In this document: positions 5,699 to 14,734 of the stretch, piece after piece
Layout: every line of letters starts with the position of its first letter
Position numbering within the stretch: position 1 is the stretch's first letter
DNA from: Longimicrobiales bacterium
GTDB lineage: Bacteria; Gemmatimonadota; Gemmatimonadetes; Longimicrobiales; Gaopeijiaceae
DNA: 23,161 bases
Direction: 5' to 3'
Assembly (NCBI GenBank): GCA_028280205.1
Contig: JANQME010000030.1
Coordinates: 1 to 23,161 of the forward strand
Notes under the pieces: generated by a model
Database searches by the model: none
What the model was told of the DNA's origin: nothing
What the model saw: the letters and a program-made list of their open reading frames with translations, nothing else
Made by a program: the position numbers and the translations under genes

Positions 5699-7768
5699 TT
5701 ACCCTTCCACGGCTCGCGTGAGCCCCCGGGCCGCGTCGACGACCGCGTCGACGGTGATGCCGAACTCCTCGAAGAGGACCTCGGCAGGGGCCGACGCGCC
5801 GAAGCGGTCGATCCCGATCGAGCGACCGCCGTCGCCGACCCAGCGCCTCCAGCCGAAGGTGCTCCCCGCTTCGATCGACACGCGCGCTTCGACCGCCGGG
5901 GGCAGCACCGCGTCGCGGTAGCGGCGCTCCTGTCGGGCGAAGAGGTACCAGCTCGGCAGGCTCACCACGCGTGTCGGGACGCCCTCGGCTTCGAGTCGCG
6001 CGCGCGCCTCCACGGCGAGGGCGACCTCGGTCCCGCTCGCGATGAGAATCACGCGGGGATCTTCGTTCGAGGCGTCCGCGAGCACGTATCCGCCGCGTTG
6101 CAGCCCTTCGGCGGACGCCAGCATGCCGGCTCCCGCCCCTACGCCACTCGACTCCGCCGCACTGCCCGCGCGCGCGAGCGCCGGGACCTTCTGGCGGCTC
6201 AGCGCGAGGAAGCTCGGGCCGTCCGTCCGCCCGATCGCGACGCGCCATGCGACCTCCGTCTCGGGCCCGTCGCACGGGCGCAGGTCGAGGAGATCGGGAA
6301 TCGACCGCAGCGACGCGAGCTGTTCGATCGGCTGGTGCGTCGGTCCGTCCTCGCCCAGCCCGATCGAGTCGTGCGACCAGACGTAGATCGCCGGCTGGCC
6401 CATGAGCGCGGCGAGCCGCACGGCGGGCCGCATGTACTCCGAGAAGATCAGGAAGGTGCCGCCATACGGCCGGATGCCGCCGTGCAGCAGCATTCCGTTC
6501 ATGATCGAGCCCATCGCGTGCTCGCGCACGCCGTAGTGGACCACGCGACCGCCCGGCGAGGTGGGCAGCAGGCTGTCCGCACCCTCGATGTCGGTCTTGT
6601 TCGATCCGCCCAGATCGGCGGAACCGCCGACGAGGTTCGGGATGCCGGCCGCGAGGCCCTGGATGATCCTGCCCGACCATCCGCGCGTCGCGTCCGATCC
6701 CTCCTGGGTCGAGAGGTCCGGGACGGCGGAGTCCCACCCCTCGGGCAGCTCGCCCCGCATGACGCGCTCGTACTCCGCCGCCGACTCGGGGTGGGCGGCC
6801 CGGTACGCCGCGAAGCGCTCCTGCCACACCCGCCGAAGCTCGGCTCCTTTCGTCCGGCACTCGGCCCAGTGCTCCCGGGCGTCGTCGTCCACCCAGAAGG
6901 GTTCGAGCGAGGGGTAGCCCAGGTTCTTCTTCGTGGCCTCCACTTCCTCGGTGCCGAGGGGAGCGCCGTGAGACGCCGCAGTGCCGGCCTTGCCCGGACT
7001 GCCGAACGCGATCGTGGTGCGCAGGACGACGAGCGAGGGCCGCTCCGCCTCCGCCTTCGCTTCCCGGATTGCGCCGTCGATCGCATCGAGGTCGTTGCCG
7101 TCCTCGACGTGCACGACGTGCCAGCCGTACGCCTCGAAGCGACGGGCCTGATCGGTCGAGGTCGAGAGCTCCGTGGAGCCCTCGATCGTGATCCGATTGT
7201 CATCGAAGATCCAGATCAGCTTGCCCAGCTTCTGGTGCCCTGCGATCGCGGCCGCCTCGTGTGACACACCCTCCATGACGTCGCCGTCCGAGCAGAGGGC
7301 GAACGTGAAGTGGTCCACGATCTCGTGGCCGGGCCGGTTGTAGCGGTCCGCGAGCCAACGCTCGGCGAGCGCGAAGCCGACCGAATTCGCGACACCCTGA
7401 CCGAGCGGGCCGGTCGTCGTCTCGATGCCGGGCAGGTGACCGAACTCCGGGTGACCGGCGGTCGGAGAGCCCCACTGGCGGAAGTTGCGGATATCTTCCT
7501 CGCCGACCTCGTAGCCGCTCAGGTGCAGGAGCGAGTAGAGGAGCATCGAAGCGTGGCCGACGGACAGGACGAAGCGGTCCCGGTCCAGCCAGCCCGGGTC
7601 GCCGGGGTCGTGCGCGAGGTGCCGATGGAAGAGCGCGTAGCCGACCGGCGCGAGCGCCATCGGGGTGCCCGGGTGCCCGGAGTTCGCCTTCTGCACCGCG
7701 TCCATCGAGAGTACGCGGATCGCGTCGATCGCGAGCTGCTCGACCGAGGTCCTCGTTTCGGTGTTCAT
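5699..7768 (-). CDS. tkt: Transketolase
   Basis: TPP-dependent enzyme of the non-oxidative pentose phosphate pathway, moving two-carbon ketol units between sugar phosphates. The 689-residue product has normal full length and three domains. The N-terminal TPP-binding domain has KANSGHPGTPMALAP (27-41), GPLGQGVANSVG and the diphosphate/Mg motif CSDGDVMEG (159-167) with Asn191. The central Pyr domain has the catalytic Glu in GVREHAM and the loop HDSIGLGEDGPTHQPIE. The C-terminal domain carries SGTEVALAVEA. The ATG at 7768 overlaps the leuS stop in TGATG, which indicates translational coupling. The frame is open far upstream only as a leuS shadow. The pairing with leuS is not a pathway link I recognise. 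TAA ends the gene 80 bp before the possible leader ORF. Confidence 0.96.
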   Translation of the reverse strand: MNTETRTSVEQLAIDAIRVLSMDAVQKANSGHPGTPMALAPVGYALFHRHLAHDPGDPGWLDRDRFVLSVGHASMLLYSLLHLSGYEVGEEDIRNFRQWGSPTAGHPEFGHLPGIETTTGPLGQGVANSVGFALAERWLADRYNRPGHEIVDHFTFALCSDGDVMEGVSHEAAAIAGHQKLGKLIWIFDDNRITIEGSTELSTSTDQARRFEAYGWHVVHVEDGNDLDAIDGAIREAKAEAERPSLVVLRTTIAFGSPGKAGTAASHGAPLGTEEVEATKKNLGYPSLEPFWVDDDAREHWAECRTKGAELRRVWQERFAAYRAAHPESAAEYERVMRGELPEGWDSAVPDLSTQEGSDATRGWSGRIIQGLAAGIPNLVGGSADLGGSNKTDIEGADSLLPTSPGGRVVHYGVREHAMGSIMNGMLLHGGIRPYGGTFLIFSEYMRPAVRLAALMGQPAIYVWSHDSIGLGEDGPTHQPIEQLASLRSIPDLLDLRPCDGPETEVAWRVAIGRTDGPSFLALSRQKVPALARAGSAAESSGVGAGAGMLASAEGLQRGGYVLADASNEDPRVILIASGTEVALAVEARARLEAEGVPTRVVSLPSWYLFARQERRYRDAVLPPAVEARVSIEAGSTFGWRRWVGDGGRSIGIDRFGASAPAEVLFEEFGITVDAVVDAARGLTRAVEG

Positions 7769-10224
7769 CACGCCCCCACCACGAAGTTCACGAGACGGCC
7801 GGGCACGTGGATCACCCTGCGCTCCTCGAGGCCTTGCAGATGCCGCGCGACGTTCTCCTCCGCCCGCGCCGCACTGAGCACATCCGCTTCGCTCGCGTCC
7901 TTCGACGTCGTGACCGTGGCACGCAGCTTCCCGTTCACCTGGATCGCGATCTCCACCGTGTCGTCCACCGCCTTTTGGGGATCGAAGTCGGGCCAGTTGG
8001 CGCCGTCGAAGATCGAGCCTTCGCGGCCCAGCCGCTCCCACAGCTCCTCGGCGAGGTGCGGCGCGAAGGGCGCAACCATCACGACCAGGGGCTCGACCTC
8101 CGCACGGACGGCGTCGCGGCCGCCCGCGCGGACGACGTTGAGGCACTCCATCATCGCCGCGATCGACGTGTTGTAGCCGAGCGCCGGGATCTGATCCGTG
8201 ACCTGCCGGATCGTCTGATGGACCTTCCGCTCCACGTCGGGATCGGGCACGCCGTCTCCGGCGCGCTCGACCGTATCCCAGAGGCGATGCAGGAAGCCGA
8301 ACGGCCCCTGGATCCCCTGCGGCCGATAGTCTCCGCCCTCCTCGAACGGGCCGAGGAACATGAGGTAGGTGCGGAAGGTGTCCGCGCCGAACTCCTCGAT
8401 GATCGGGTCCGGCACGATCACGTTGCCCTTGCTCTTCGACATCTTCGCCCCGTCGGCGATGATGAGACCGTGGGCGCGGAAGGTGTCGTAGGGCTCTTCG
8501 AAGTCGAGGTGGCCCAGGTCTTTCAGCACCATGGTGAGGAAGCGCGAGTAGAGCAGGTGCAGCACCGCGTGCTCGTTGCCCCCGATGTACGTATCGACCG
8601 GGAGCCACTTCCTCGTGATCGCCTCGTCGAAGGGGCGGTCGTCGAAGTCGGCCGACGGGTACCGGATGAAGTACCAGCCCGAATCGAGGAACGTGTCCGA
8701 GACGTCGGTCTCGCGCCGGGCTTCGGCTCCGCACGTTGGGCACTCCGTCCGGTACCACTCTTCCACGCGTGCCAGCGGGCTCACGCCCGAGTCGTCCGGC
8801 CGGAAGTCCTCCACGCGCGGCAGCACGACCGGGAGCTGGTCCTCCGGCACACCCACCGAGCCACACGTCTCGCAGTGGACGACGGGAATCGGCGGACCCC
8901 AGTAGCGCTGCCGCGAGATGCACCAGTCGTGCAGGCGGAAGTTCACCTTCGCCTCACCCCAACCCTGCTCGGCGGTCCACGCCGTGACCTTCTCCACGGA
9001 CTCCGACACGTCCGTGCCGTCGAACGGACCGGAGTTCACCAGCCGTCCCGGCCCGACATACGCCTCGTCGAGCGGCGTATCCGCATCTTCGTCCGGCCCC
9101 GCGACCACGCGCACCACCGGGAGATCGAAGGCCTTGGCGAACTCGAAGTCCCGCGTGTCGTGGCCGGGCACGGCCATGATCGCGCCGGTCCCGTACTCCA
9201 TGAGCACGTAGTCGGCAATCCAGATCGGGATGCGCTCTCCGGTGGCCGGGTTGCGGCAGAAGCCACCGGTCGGCACGCCGGTCTTGGTTCTGTCCGCCTT
9301 CTGACGGGCGACGAGGTCCTTCTTGGCGGCCTTGTCGACGTAGGCGTACACCGGAATGCGCAGACCGTGGTCGGTGACCTCTTCGACGAGCGGGTGCTCC
9401 GGAGAGAGCACCATGTACGTGGCGCCGAAGACCGTGTCGGGGCGCGTCGTGTAGACCTCGATCGTGGTGCCGGTCTCCTCGCCGTCGGCGTCGACGACCG
9501 GGAAGTGGAGCTGGGCGCCCGTGCTGCGTCCGATCCAGTTCGCCTGGGCCTTCTTCGTCGTATCGGACCAGTCGAGCGACTCGATGTTGTCGAGCAGGCG
9601 CTGCGCGTATTCGGTGATGCGGAAGAACCACTGAGCGATCCGCCGCTGCTCGACCGCGGTGCCACACCGCTCGCACTCACCCCCGATCACCTGCTCATTG
9701 GCGAGTACGGTCATGCACGACGGACACCAGTTGACCGGGGCTTCCTTGCGCTCCGCGAGGCCCGCGTCGAAGAGCTTCAGGAAGAGCCACTGCGTCCAGC
9801 GGTAGTACGCCGGGTCCGTGGTGTCGACGACGTGGCTCCAGTCGAACATGCCGCCGATGCGACGGAGCTGGCGCGTGAAGTTCTCCACGTTCGACGGAAT
9901 CAGATCCATCGGGTGCGTGCCGACCTTCAGGGCGAAGTTCTCCGAGTGGATCCCGAAGGCGTCGAAGCCGATCGGCTCGAACACCGTCCTGCCGCGCAGC
10001 CGCTGGTAGCGCCCGTGCACGTCCGCCCCGGTGAAGGCGTAGATGTTCCCGACGTGCAGCCCCTCGGCCGAGGGGTAGGGGAACATCATGAGGTTGTAGT
10101 ACGGGTCCTCGGCGCGCTCGAGCTCCTCGCGAGTGAAGGCGTTCGTGCCGCGCTCCTCCCAGAGGCGCTGCCACTTCTCTTCGACGGACGACGGGACGTA
10201 CCCGTCCTGGGCTTCCTGGGACAT
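7768..10224 (-). CDS. leuS: Leucyl-tRNA synthetase
   Basis: Charges tRNA-Leu with leucine. The 818-residue class I synthetase contains the HIGH-equivalent HVGN (57-60), a zinc-type Cys cluster (C167, C170, C184, C187), and the CP1 editing domain with TTRPDT (259-264) and GTGAIMAVPGHDTRD (345-359), so post-transfer editing looks intact. A second Cys set follows (C451, C454, C495, C498), then KMSKS (594-598), an anticodon-binding helical region and a C-terminal beta domain ending in NFVVGA. The signature His is replaced by Asn, and the usual FGLPAEN is FGIHSEN (90-96), both departures from E. coli LeuRS. The ATG at 10224 matches the family N-terminus (YVPSSVEEKWQRLWEE). The stop overlaps the tkt start. 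A hairpin lies 38-56 nt upstream of the start; no T-box motif is seen. Confidence 0.96.
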   Translation of the reverse strand: MSQEAQDGYVPSSVEEKWQRLWEERGTNAFTREELERAEDPYYNLMMFPYPSAEGLHVGNIYAFTGADVHGRYQRLRGRTVFEPIGFDAFGIHSENFALKVGTHPMDLIPSNVENFTRQLRRIGGMFDWSHVVDTTDPAYYRWTQWLFLKLFDAGLAERKEAPVNWCPSCMTVLANEQVIGGECERCGTAVEQRRIAQWFFRITEYAQRLLDNIESLDWSDTTKKAQANWIGRSTGAQLHFPVVDADGEETGTTIEVYTTRPDTVFGATYMVLSPEHPLVEEVTDHGLRIPVYAYVDKAAKKDLVARQKADRTKTGVPTGGFCRNPATGERIPIWIADYVLMEYGTGAIMAVPGHDTRDFEFAKAFDLPVVRVVAGPDEDADTPLDEAYVGPGRLVNSGPFDGTDVSESVEKVTAWTAEQGWGEAKVNFRLHDWCISRQRYWGPPIPVVHCETCGSVGVPEDQLPVVLPRVEDFRPDDSGVSPLARVEEWYRTECPTCGAEARRETDVSDTFLDSGWYFIRYPSADFDDRPFDEAITRKWLPVDTYIGGNEHAVLHLLYSRFLTMVLKDLGHLDFEEPYDTFRAHGLIIADGAKMSKSKGNVIVPDPIIEEFGADTFRTYLMFLGPFEEGGDYRPQGIQGPFGFLHRLWDTVERAGDGVPDPDVERKVHQTIRQVTDQIPALGYNTSIAAMMECLNVVRAGGRDAVRAEVEPLVVMVAPFAPHLAEELWERLGREGSIFDGANWPDFDPQKAVDDTVEIAIQVNGKLRATVTTSKDASEADVLSAARAEENVARHLQGLEERRVIHVPGRLVNFVVGA

Positions 10225-10261
10225 TGAATGCGCGCGGGCCGTTTTCTGCGCTCCGACGGGG

Positions 10262-10280
10262 GACCGGCGCGTCGCCGGTC
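10262..10280. promoter_or_regulatory. Perfect hairpin in the leuS / histidine kinase divergent gap
   Basis: GACCGGCG (10262-10269) and CGCCGGTC (10273-10280) pair perfectly over 8 bp around a CGT loop. It would lie in the leuS 5' leader on the minus strand. A smaller stem, GCCCC-CAA-GGGGC, follows at 10317-10329. The 249-bp gap must contain both promoters, but I could not define a -35/-10 pair. Confidence 0.3.
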
Positions 10281-10473
10281 GATCGCGAAGCGCAAAAGCT
10301 ACAGGGGCCGTCGGATGCCCCCAAGGGGCCGTGCCGCGGGCCTGCCCCTGCACAGCATTGGCCGATCGCTTCGATCCTTGCCCGACGGTACGGGATCACT
10401 ACGTTCACCGATGCCGCCCCCGCGTGACCCCCTTGGCCGGTCGCCGTTGTCCGCCCTCGGTTCGAGAGGTTTC

Positions 10474-12408
10474 GTGTCGACACGCGTGAACCGGTCGTGG
10501 AGCCTGAAGTGGCGATTCGCGGCATGGCTGGTGGCGTTGATGGCGGCCGTCGCCTTGACTGCGGGAGTGCTCCACAACGCACTCCTGGCCGAGCTGCGAC
10601 AGGCCGAGATGCGCAGACTCGAGCGAGAGCGTGACCAGCTCGCCCTGGACTGGCAGTTGCGTATGCAGGCCCTGCGCGCCGACGTCCAGCTTCTTGCAGA
10701 GGCACCTGCGATCGCCGGAATCGCTCGGGCGGTCTCGAACGAGGGACTCGATCCCGAAGACGGCTCCTCGGACCAGACGTGGCGTCTACGGTTCGAGACG
10801 CTCCTCGTGGCGCTTCTGCGTACTCGACCGTCGTACTCCCAGGCGAGGCTGATCGGCTTCGAGGACGGAGGACTGGAGCTGGTTCGTGTCGAGCGAGACG
10901 GTTCGACGGGCGAAATCACGGTGCGTCGTGGGACCGACCTTCAACGAGAGGGCGAAGAGCCGTACCTGCAGGCCTCCCGGGACTCGGAGAGCGGCCTCAT
11001 CCTGAGCCCCATCACGCTCAACAGGGAGTTCGGACGGATTAGCGAGCCGTGGCAGGGTATGGTGCGGGCTCAGGCTCCGGTCGTGGACGCTGATTCCGAG
11101 CCCTACGGTGTGGTGATCGTCAACATGGACGTACGGACGGTCCTCGACGAGCAGCGGGCGGGTCTTCCCCCCACGTTGGAATACCTGGTTGCCAACAGAG
11201 CCGGACAGGTGCTGTTCGACGAGAGTGGGTCACCGGGATTTCGTTTCGAGTTCGAGCCCGACACCGGACTCGCCGGAATCTCTCCGGCCATCGCTTCCGC
11301 CTTGGCGGGAACCGACGGCCGCGGAGCCGAAGTTCTCCGTGCGGACGGTCTGGAGCGGTCCGAGGTCGCACGCATCGTTCAGTACGATCCCGAGCGGTCC
11401 GAGGCGAGTCTGCTCGTTCACCTTCGGGCCGCCCGGTCAGATGCGGCGACCAGCGCGGCCCGGGCGGCCCGGCGTGCCGCTCTTCCTCTCGGTATCCTCA
11501 TGCTCTTCGCGTCCGGAGCGAGCTTCGTGCTCGTCGACCGTGCGGTCCGCCCGTTCGCACGCCTCGCCCGAGACATCGAGGGCGTCGAAGAGGGAGCGAA
11601 CGAGGCCATTCCCGTTCCGTCCCTGCCGGAGGCGGCCGCCGTCGCTCTGGCATTCAACGCCACGCTACGAAGACTCCTCGACGTCACCGAGGAGTTGAGA
11701 CGGTCGAACTCCGAGCTCGAACACTTCGCCTACGTGACCTCGCACGACCTACAGGAGCCGGCTCGAACCGTCGCCAGCTACTCGAAGCTCCTCGCAGCGC
11801 GTCACGGCACCGAGCTCGGCGAAGAGGGCACCGCCGCAGTCGATTTCCTCCTGCAGGCCAGCAACCGCATGCTGGCGCTCATCCACGACCTGCTGGAGTA
11901 CAGTCGTATCGGACAGGGGAGTCCGCTTCGAGACGTGGACCTGAACATCGTCGCCCGCGATGTCCTCTCGGACCTCGGTACGTCGATCGATGAGACCGGA
12001 GCGACGGTCGATGTGGCGTCGCTCCCCGTAGTCGTGGGCCGGGAGAACGACTACCGGATGCTCCTCCAGAACCTCGTGGCCAACGCCCTGAAGTTCGGTC
12101 GTCCCGACACCCCACCCCACGTGACGATTCGATGTGTCGAGGACAGGACGTCCTATCGCTTCTCCATCTCCGACAACGGCGTGGGAATGCCGGAGGGGGC
12201 GGAGTCGAGGGTGTTCCAGCTCTTCGGCCGAGCCCACCCCCGAAGCGAGTACGAAGGCACGGGGATCGGTCTCGCCCACTGCAGAAAGATCGCCGAGCTG
12301 TATGGGGGACGCATCTGGATCGGGACCCCGGAGCGTCATCCAGGTTGTACGATCCACTTCACCCTCCCGAAGGCGGACTTCCCCGTGACCCTGAAAGCCG
12401 ACCCGTGA
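10474..12408 (+). CDS. Membrane sensor histidine kinase, dCache-type sensor, HAMP, HisKA, HATPase
   Basis: Transmembrane sensor kinase of 644 residues. TM1 is about 13-34. An extracytoplasmic region of about 300 residues looks like a dCache/LuxQ-type sensor (RLIGFEDGGLELVRVERDG, then PVVDADSEPYGVVIVNMDV near 203-221). TM2 is 337-355, followed by a HAMP-like linker (VRPFARLARDIEG). The H-box is HFAYVTSHDLQEPART with phospho-acceptor His424. The ATPase domain shows N-box LVANALKFG, DNGVGMP and GTGIGLAHC. The H-box belongs to the phytochrome-like HDLQEP group. The GTG at 10474 was chosen because GAGAGG stands 4 nt upstream and it leaves a short basic tail before TM1; ATG 10411 without a ribosome binding site is the alternative. 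Its stop overlaps the receiver gene, its probable phosphorylation partner. Ligand unknown. Confidence 0.88.
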   Translation: MSTRVNRSWSLKWRFAAWLVALMAAVALTAGVLHNALLAELRQAEMRRLERERDQLALDWQLRMQALRADVQLLAEAPAIAGIARAVSNEGLDPEDGSSDQTWRLRFETLLVALLRTRPSYSQARLIGFEDGGLELVRVERDGSTGEITVRRGTDLQREGEEPYLQASRDSESGLILSPITLNREFGRISEPWQGMVRAQAPVVDADSEPYGVVIVNMDVRTVLDEQRAGLPPTLEYLVANRAGQVLFDESGSPGFRFEFEPDTGLAGISPAIASALAGTDGRGAEVLRADGLERSEVARIVQYDPERSEASLLVHLRAARSDAATSAARAARRAALPLGILMLFASGASFVLVDRAVRPFARLARDIEGVEEGANEAIPVPSLPEAAAVALAFNATLRRLLDVTEELRRSNSELEHFAYVTSHDLQEPARTVASYSKLLAARHGTELGEEGTAAVDFLLQASNRMLALIHDLLEYSRIGQGSPLRDVDLNIVARDVLSDLGTSIDETGATVDVASLPVVVGRENDYRMLLQNLVANALKFGRPDTPPHVTIRCVEDRTSYRFSISDNGVGMPEGAESRVFQLFGRAHPRSEYEGTGIGLAHCRKIAELYGGRIWIGTPERHPGCTIHFTLPKADFPVTLKADP

Positions 12409-12818
12409 TTCACGTCCTGCTCGTCGACGACTCCGAAGCCGACAACCACCTGCATCAGATCGTGCTGCACGAAGCCGGAATCGCACGCCGTCTGTCCGTG
12501 GCCGAACACGGTGCCGCCGCTCTCGATCTGCTCTCCGCGTTGAGCGACGAGAGGGGCGAGGGGCGAGGCGACTTCCCGGACCTCATCCTCCTCGACATCA
12601 ACATGCCCGTGATGGACGGATGGGAGTTCCTCGAGCGTTTCGAGGAGCGCTACGCCGAGCCCACGGTGGTCGTCGGCATGCTCTCAACCTCTCAGAGCCA
12701 ACGGGACATCGAGCGCGCGAAACGCTTCAAGATCGTGAGCATGTACACGCCCAAGCCACTCACACTCGACGATGTCCGTGGGATCGTCGCGCGCCACTTT
12801 CCACGACTGAGTGCGTGA
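12405..12818 (+). CDS. Single-domain response regulator (CheY/Rcp-like receiver)
   Basis: A 137-residue receiver with no output domain. It carries the acidic pair Asp8-Asp9 in VDDSEAD, phospho-acceptor Asp64 in LILLDINMPVMDGWEF, the switch residue region STS (94-96) and Lys117 in TPKPL. An insertion of about ten Glu/Gly/Arg-rich residues (DERGEGRGD) precedes the Asp64 strand, as is common in Rcp1-like partners of phytochrome-type kinases. The GTG start at 12405 overlaps the kinase stop as GTGA, so the two are co-translated and form an obvious cognate pair. It could act as a phosphate shuttle or through protein contact; no DNA-binding part is present. It faces the REC-GGDEF-EAL gene tail to tail with a 26-bp gap. 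Confidence 0.9.
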   Translation: MIHVLLVDDSEADNHLHQIVLHEAGIARRLSVAEHGAAALDLLSALSDERGEGRGDFPDLILLDINMPVMDGWEFLERFEERYAEPTVVVGMLSTSQSQRDIERAKRFKIVSMYTPKPLTLDDVRGIVARHFPRLSA

Positions 12819-12826
12819 ACGCACTC
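12809..12826. terminator. Hairpin at the convergent receiver / GGDEF-EAL junction
   Basis: GAGTGCG (12809-12815), loop TGAA, CGCACTC (12820-12826): a perfect 7-bp stem whose loop contains the receiver gene's TGA stop. Lying between convergent genes it may terminate one or both, though no T-tract follows on either strand. Confidence 0.4.
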
Positions 12827-12844
12827 CGAGGGGAGTCGCGAGCG

Positions 12845-14614
12845 TCATACCACGCGAGACGAGCGGGCCCATTGGAGTCTGCCATCGGCCGTCCGAGGAA
12901 GCTGCTCGAGCAGTTCGTCGATGCGGTCGCTGGGCATGGGCCGGCCGAAGAGGAAACCCTGCGCAGCGGCACATCCCATCTCACTGAGCGTGTCGAGCTG
13001 CGGAACGGTCTCCACACCCTCCGCGACCGTCTTCCGCCCGAGATCGTTCGCCATGCCGATGATGCCCGCCGCGATGACCTCGTCCTGCCGACTGTGCTCG
13101 AGCTTCGAGACGAACGCGCGGTCGATCTTCAGGGTGTCGAACGGGAACGACGTGAGATATCCGAGCGACGAGTAGCCGGTCCCGAAGTCGTCGATGGCGA
13201 CGGCAACGCCGAGCGAGCGGACATCGCTCAGCGTCTGGAGATTCCCACGAGTGCGCTCGAGCAGGACATCTTCCGTGATCTCGAGCTCGAGACCTTCCGG
13301 AGGAAGTCCGCTTCGATCCAGTATGCTCTCGAGGCGGTCCGCGAAGTCCCGCCCCGCGATCTGGCGCGGCGACACGTTGACGGCGACCCGCAGGTCCAGG
13401 CCGAGTTCGGAGCGCCACCGTCGACCGTGCGCGCATGCCACCCCGATCGCCCAGTCGCCCACCTCCCGGATGATCCCGGTCTGCTCCAGGACCGAGAGGA
13501 ACCGGTCGGGTGGAAGGCAGTCGACCCGGTCGTCGGGACACCAGCGGAGCAGCGCCTCGAGCGTGATCAACTCGTGGCTCCCCTGAGCGACGATCGGTTG
13601 GTAGTAGAGCTCGAACTGTCGCTGCCGGAGTCCGACGCGCAGCCTCATCTCCAGGTCGAAGGCTCGGCGCACCGACACGTTCATCTCGTCCGTGAAGAAC
13701 TCGACGCGGTTTCGGCCTCCCTCCTTGGCTCGATACATGGCCGTGTCGGCATGCTTGACGAGGGTTTCGGCGTCCGCCGAGTCGCCCACGTTCCCGGCCA
13801 CACCGATGCTGAACGAAACGAAGACCTCGCAACCGCTCAGGGTGAAGGGTTTCCCCATGGTGTCGATGACCTTCTCGGCGACGTTCGCGACCGCACCGGC
13901 TTCCACATCCTCCATGAGGATCATGAACTCGTCGCCGCCCAGCCGGGCGACGACGTCGCTGTTTCGAACCACCCTGCGCAAGCGCCCGGCGACTCGCCTC
14001 AGGAGCTCGTCCCCGGCGGCGTGTCCGAGCGAGTCGTTGACCTTCTTGAAATGATCGAGGTCGAGAAAGAGGACGTGCACGGGGCGCTCGTCCCGCTCCG
14101 AGCGACCGAGCGAATACTCGAGGAGACCGAGAAAGAACGACCGGTTGACGAGCCCCGTAACCGGGTCGTAACGAGCGGCCGTCAGGAGCTCCTTCTCGAT
14201 GCGCTTGCGTTCGAGGGCGTAGCGGATCGAACGGGCGAGCATTCGGCCCGTGAGCTCCGTCTTGAGGACGTAGTCCTGAGCCCCCATCTCCATCGCCTCG
14301 ATCGCCCGACGTTCGTCATCGTCTCCCGAGACGACGATCACCGGGATCTCGTACAACTCCGATCTGAGCCCGGTGAGCGCATCGAGACCACGGGCATCCG
14401 GAAGTCCGAGGTCGAGCAGGACGACGTCCGGCTGCACCTCCTCGATGCTGTTTCGAGCAACCGCGAGCGTGGGGGCGACGTGAAGGTCGACCCCCCCCAT
14501 GGTCCTCGTCAGCGCCGCCTCCACCAGGCGCGCATCCGCCGGGTCGTCCTCGATGAGAAGAATCTTCAGCGGGTTTGGACGCTCAGCCCTTCGGCGGTCC
14601 GCGGCAGCCCTCAC
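12845..14614 (-). CDS. REC-GGDEF-EAL protein (c-di-GMP synthesis/hydrolysis)
   Basis: A 589-residue cytoplasmic protein with three domains. The receiver (about 16-135) has IEDDPAD, phospho-acceptor Asp68 in VVLLDLGLPDARG, and LKTE. GGDEF (about 150-310) has LDLDHFKKVND, an intact active site GGDEF (226-230), and the inhibitory RxxD site RNSD (217-220) exactly five residues before it. EAL (about 325-575) has LEALLRW, NVSPRQI, ELEITED, IDDFGTGYSSL, LKIDRAFV, AEGVET and QGFLFGRPM, so all hallmark catalytic residues are present. It could both make and break c-di-GMP under phosphorylation control. Start: GTG 14614 has AGGTGG 5 nt upstream; GTG 14623 and TTG 14674 are in-frame alternatives with weaker sites. 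A C8 tract lies within the receiver-coding part. The flanking kinases are candidate phosphodonors. Confidence 0.92.
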   Translation of the reverse strand: MRAAADRRRAERPNPLKILLIEDDPADARLVEAALTRTMGGVDLHVAPTLAVARNSIEEVQPDVVLLDLGLPDARGLDALTGLRSELYEIPVIVVSGDDDERRAIEAMEMGAQDYVLKTELTGRMLARSIRYALERKRIEKELLTAARYDPVTGLVNRSFFLGLLEYSLGRSERDERPVHVLFLDLDHFKKVNDSLGHAAGDELLRRVAGRLRRVVRNSDVVARLGGDEFMILMEDVEAGAVANVAEKVIDTMGKPFTLSGCEVFVSFSIGVAGNVGDSADAETLVKHADTAMYRAKEGGRNRVEFFTDEMNVSVRRAFDLEMRLRVGLRQRQFELYYQPIVAQGSHELITLEALLRWCPDDRVDCLPPDRFLSVLEQTGIIREVGDWAIGVACAHGRRWRSELGLDLRVAVNVSPRQIAGRDFADRLESILDRSGLPPEGLELEITEDVLLERTRGNLQTLSDVRSLGVAVAIDDFGTGYSSLGYLTSFPFDTLKIDRAFVSKLEHSRQDEVIAAGIIGMANDLGRKTVAEGVETVPQLDTLSEMGCAAAQGFLFGRPMPSDRIDELLEQLPRTADGRLQWARSSRVV

Positions 14615-14734
14615 GAGCGCCACCTGGCCCGGTCCGGACCGGTCATAGACGCTGCCATACTCCCCCTCGCGCAAGAATCAAGGAAGTGGCCGGCACCCCG
14701 GGGAGGAGAGGGCCAACCCGCGTTCGGAAGTAAC

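Noticed and set aside
5535..6860. 441-codon minus-strand frame across the tkt 3' half
   Set aside because: tkt itself uses a different frame on the same strand. Only the final 27 codons after a real Shine-Dalgarno were considered further.
7807..10227. 806-codon open frame on the plus strand
   Set aside because: It is the complement of leuS, whose motifs are complete on the minus strand. Long antisense frames are expected at this GC content, and the translation is Arg/Asp/Val-rich with no domain.
10225..10473. T-box or leucine attenuator for leuS
   Set aside because: There are stems in this gap, but no AGGGTGG...ACCGCG T-box core and no Leu-rich leader peptide.
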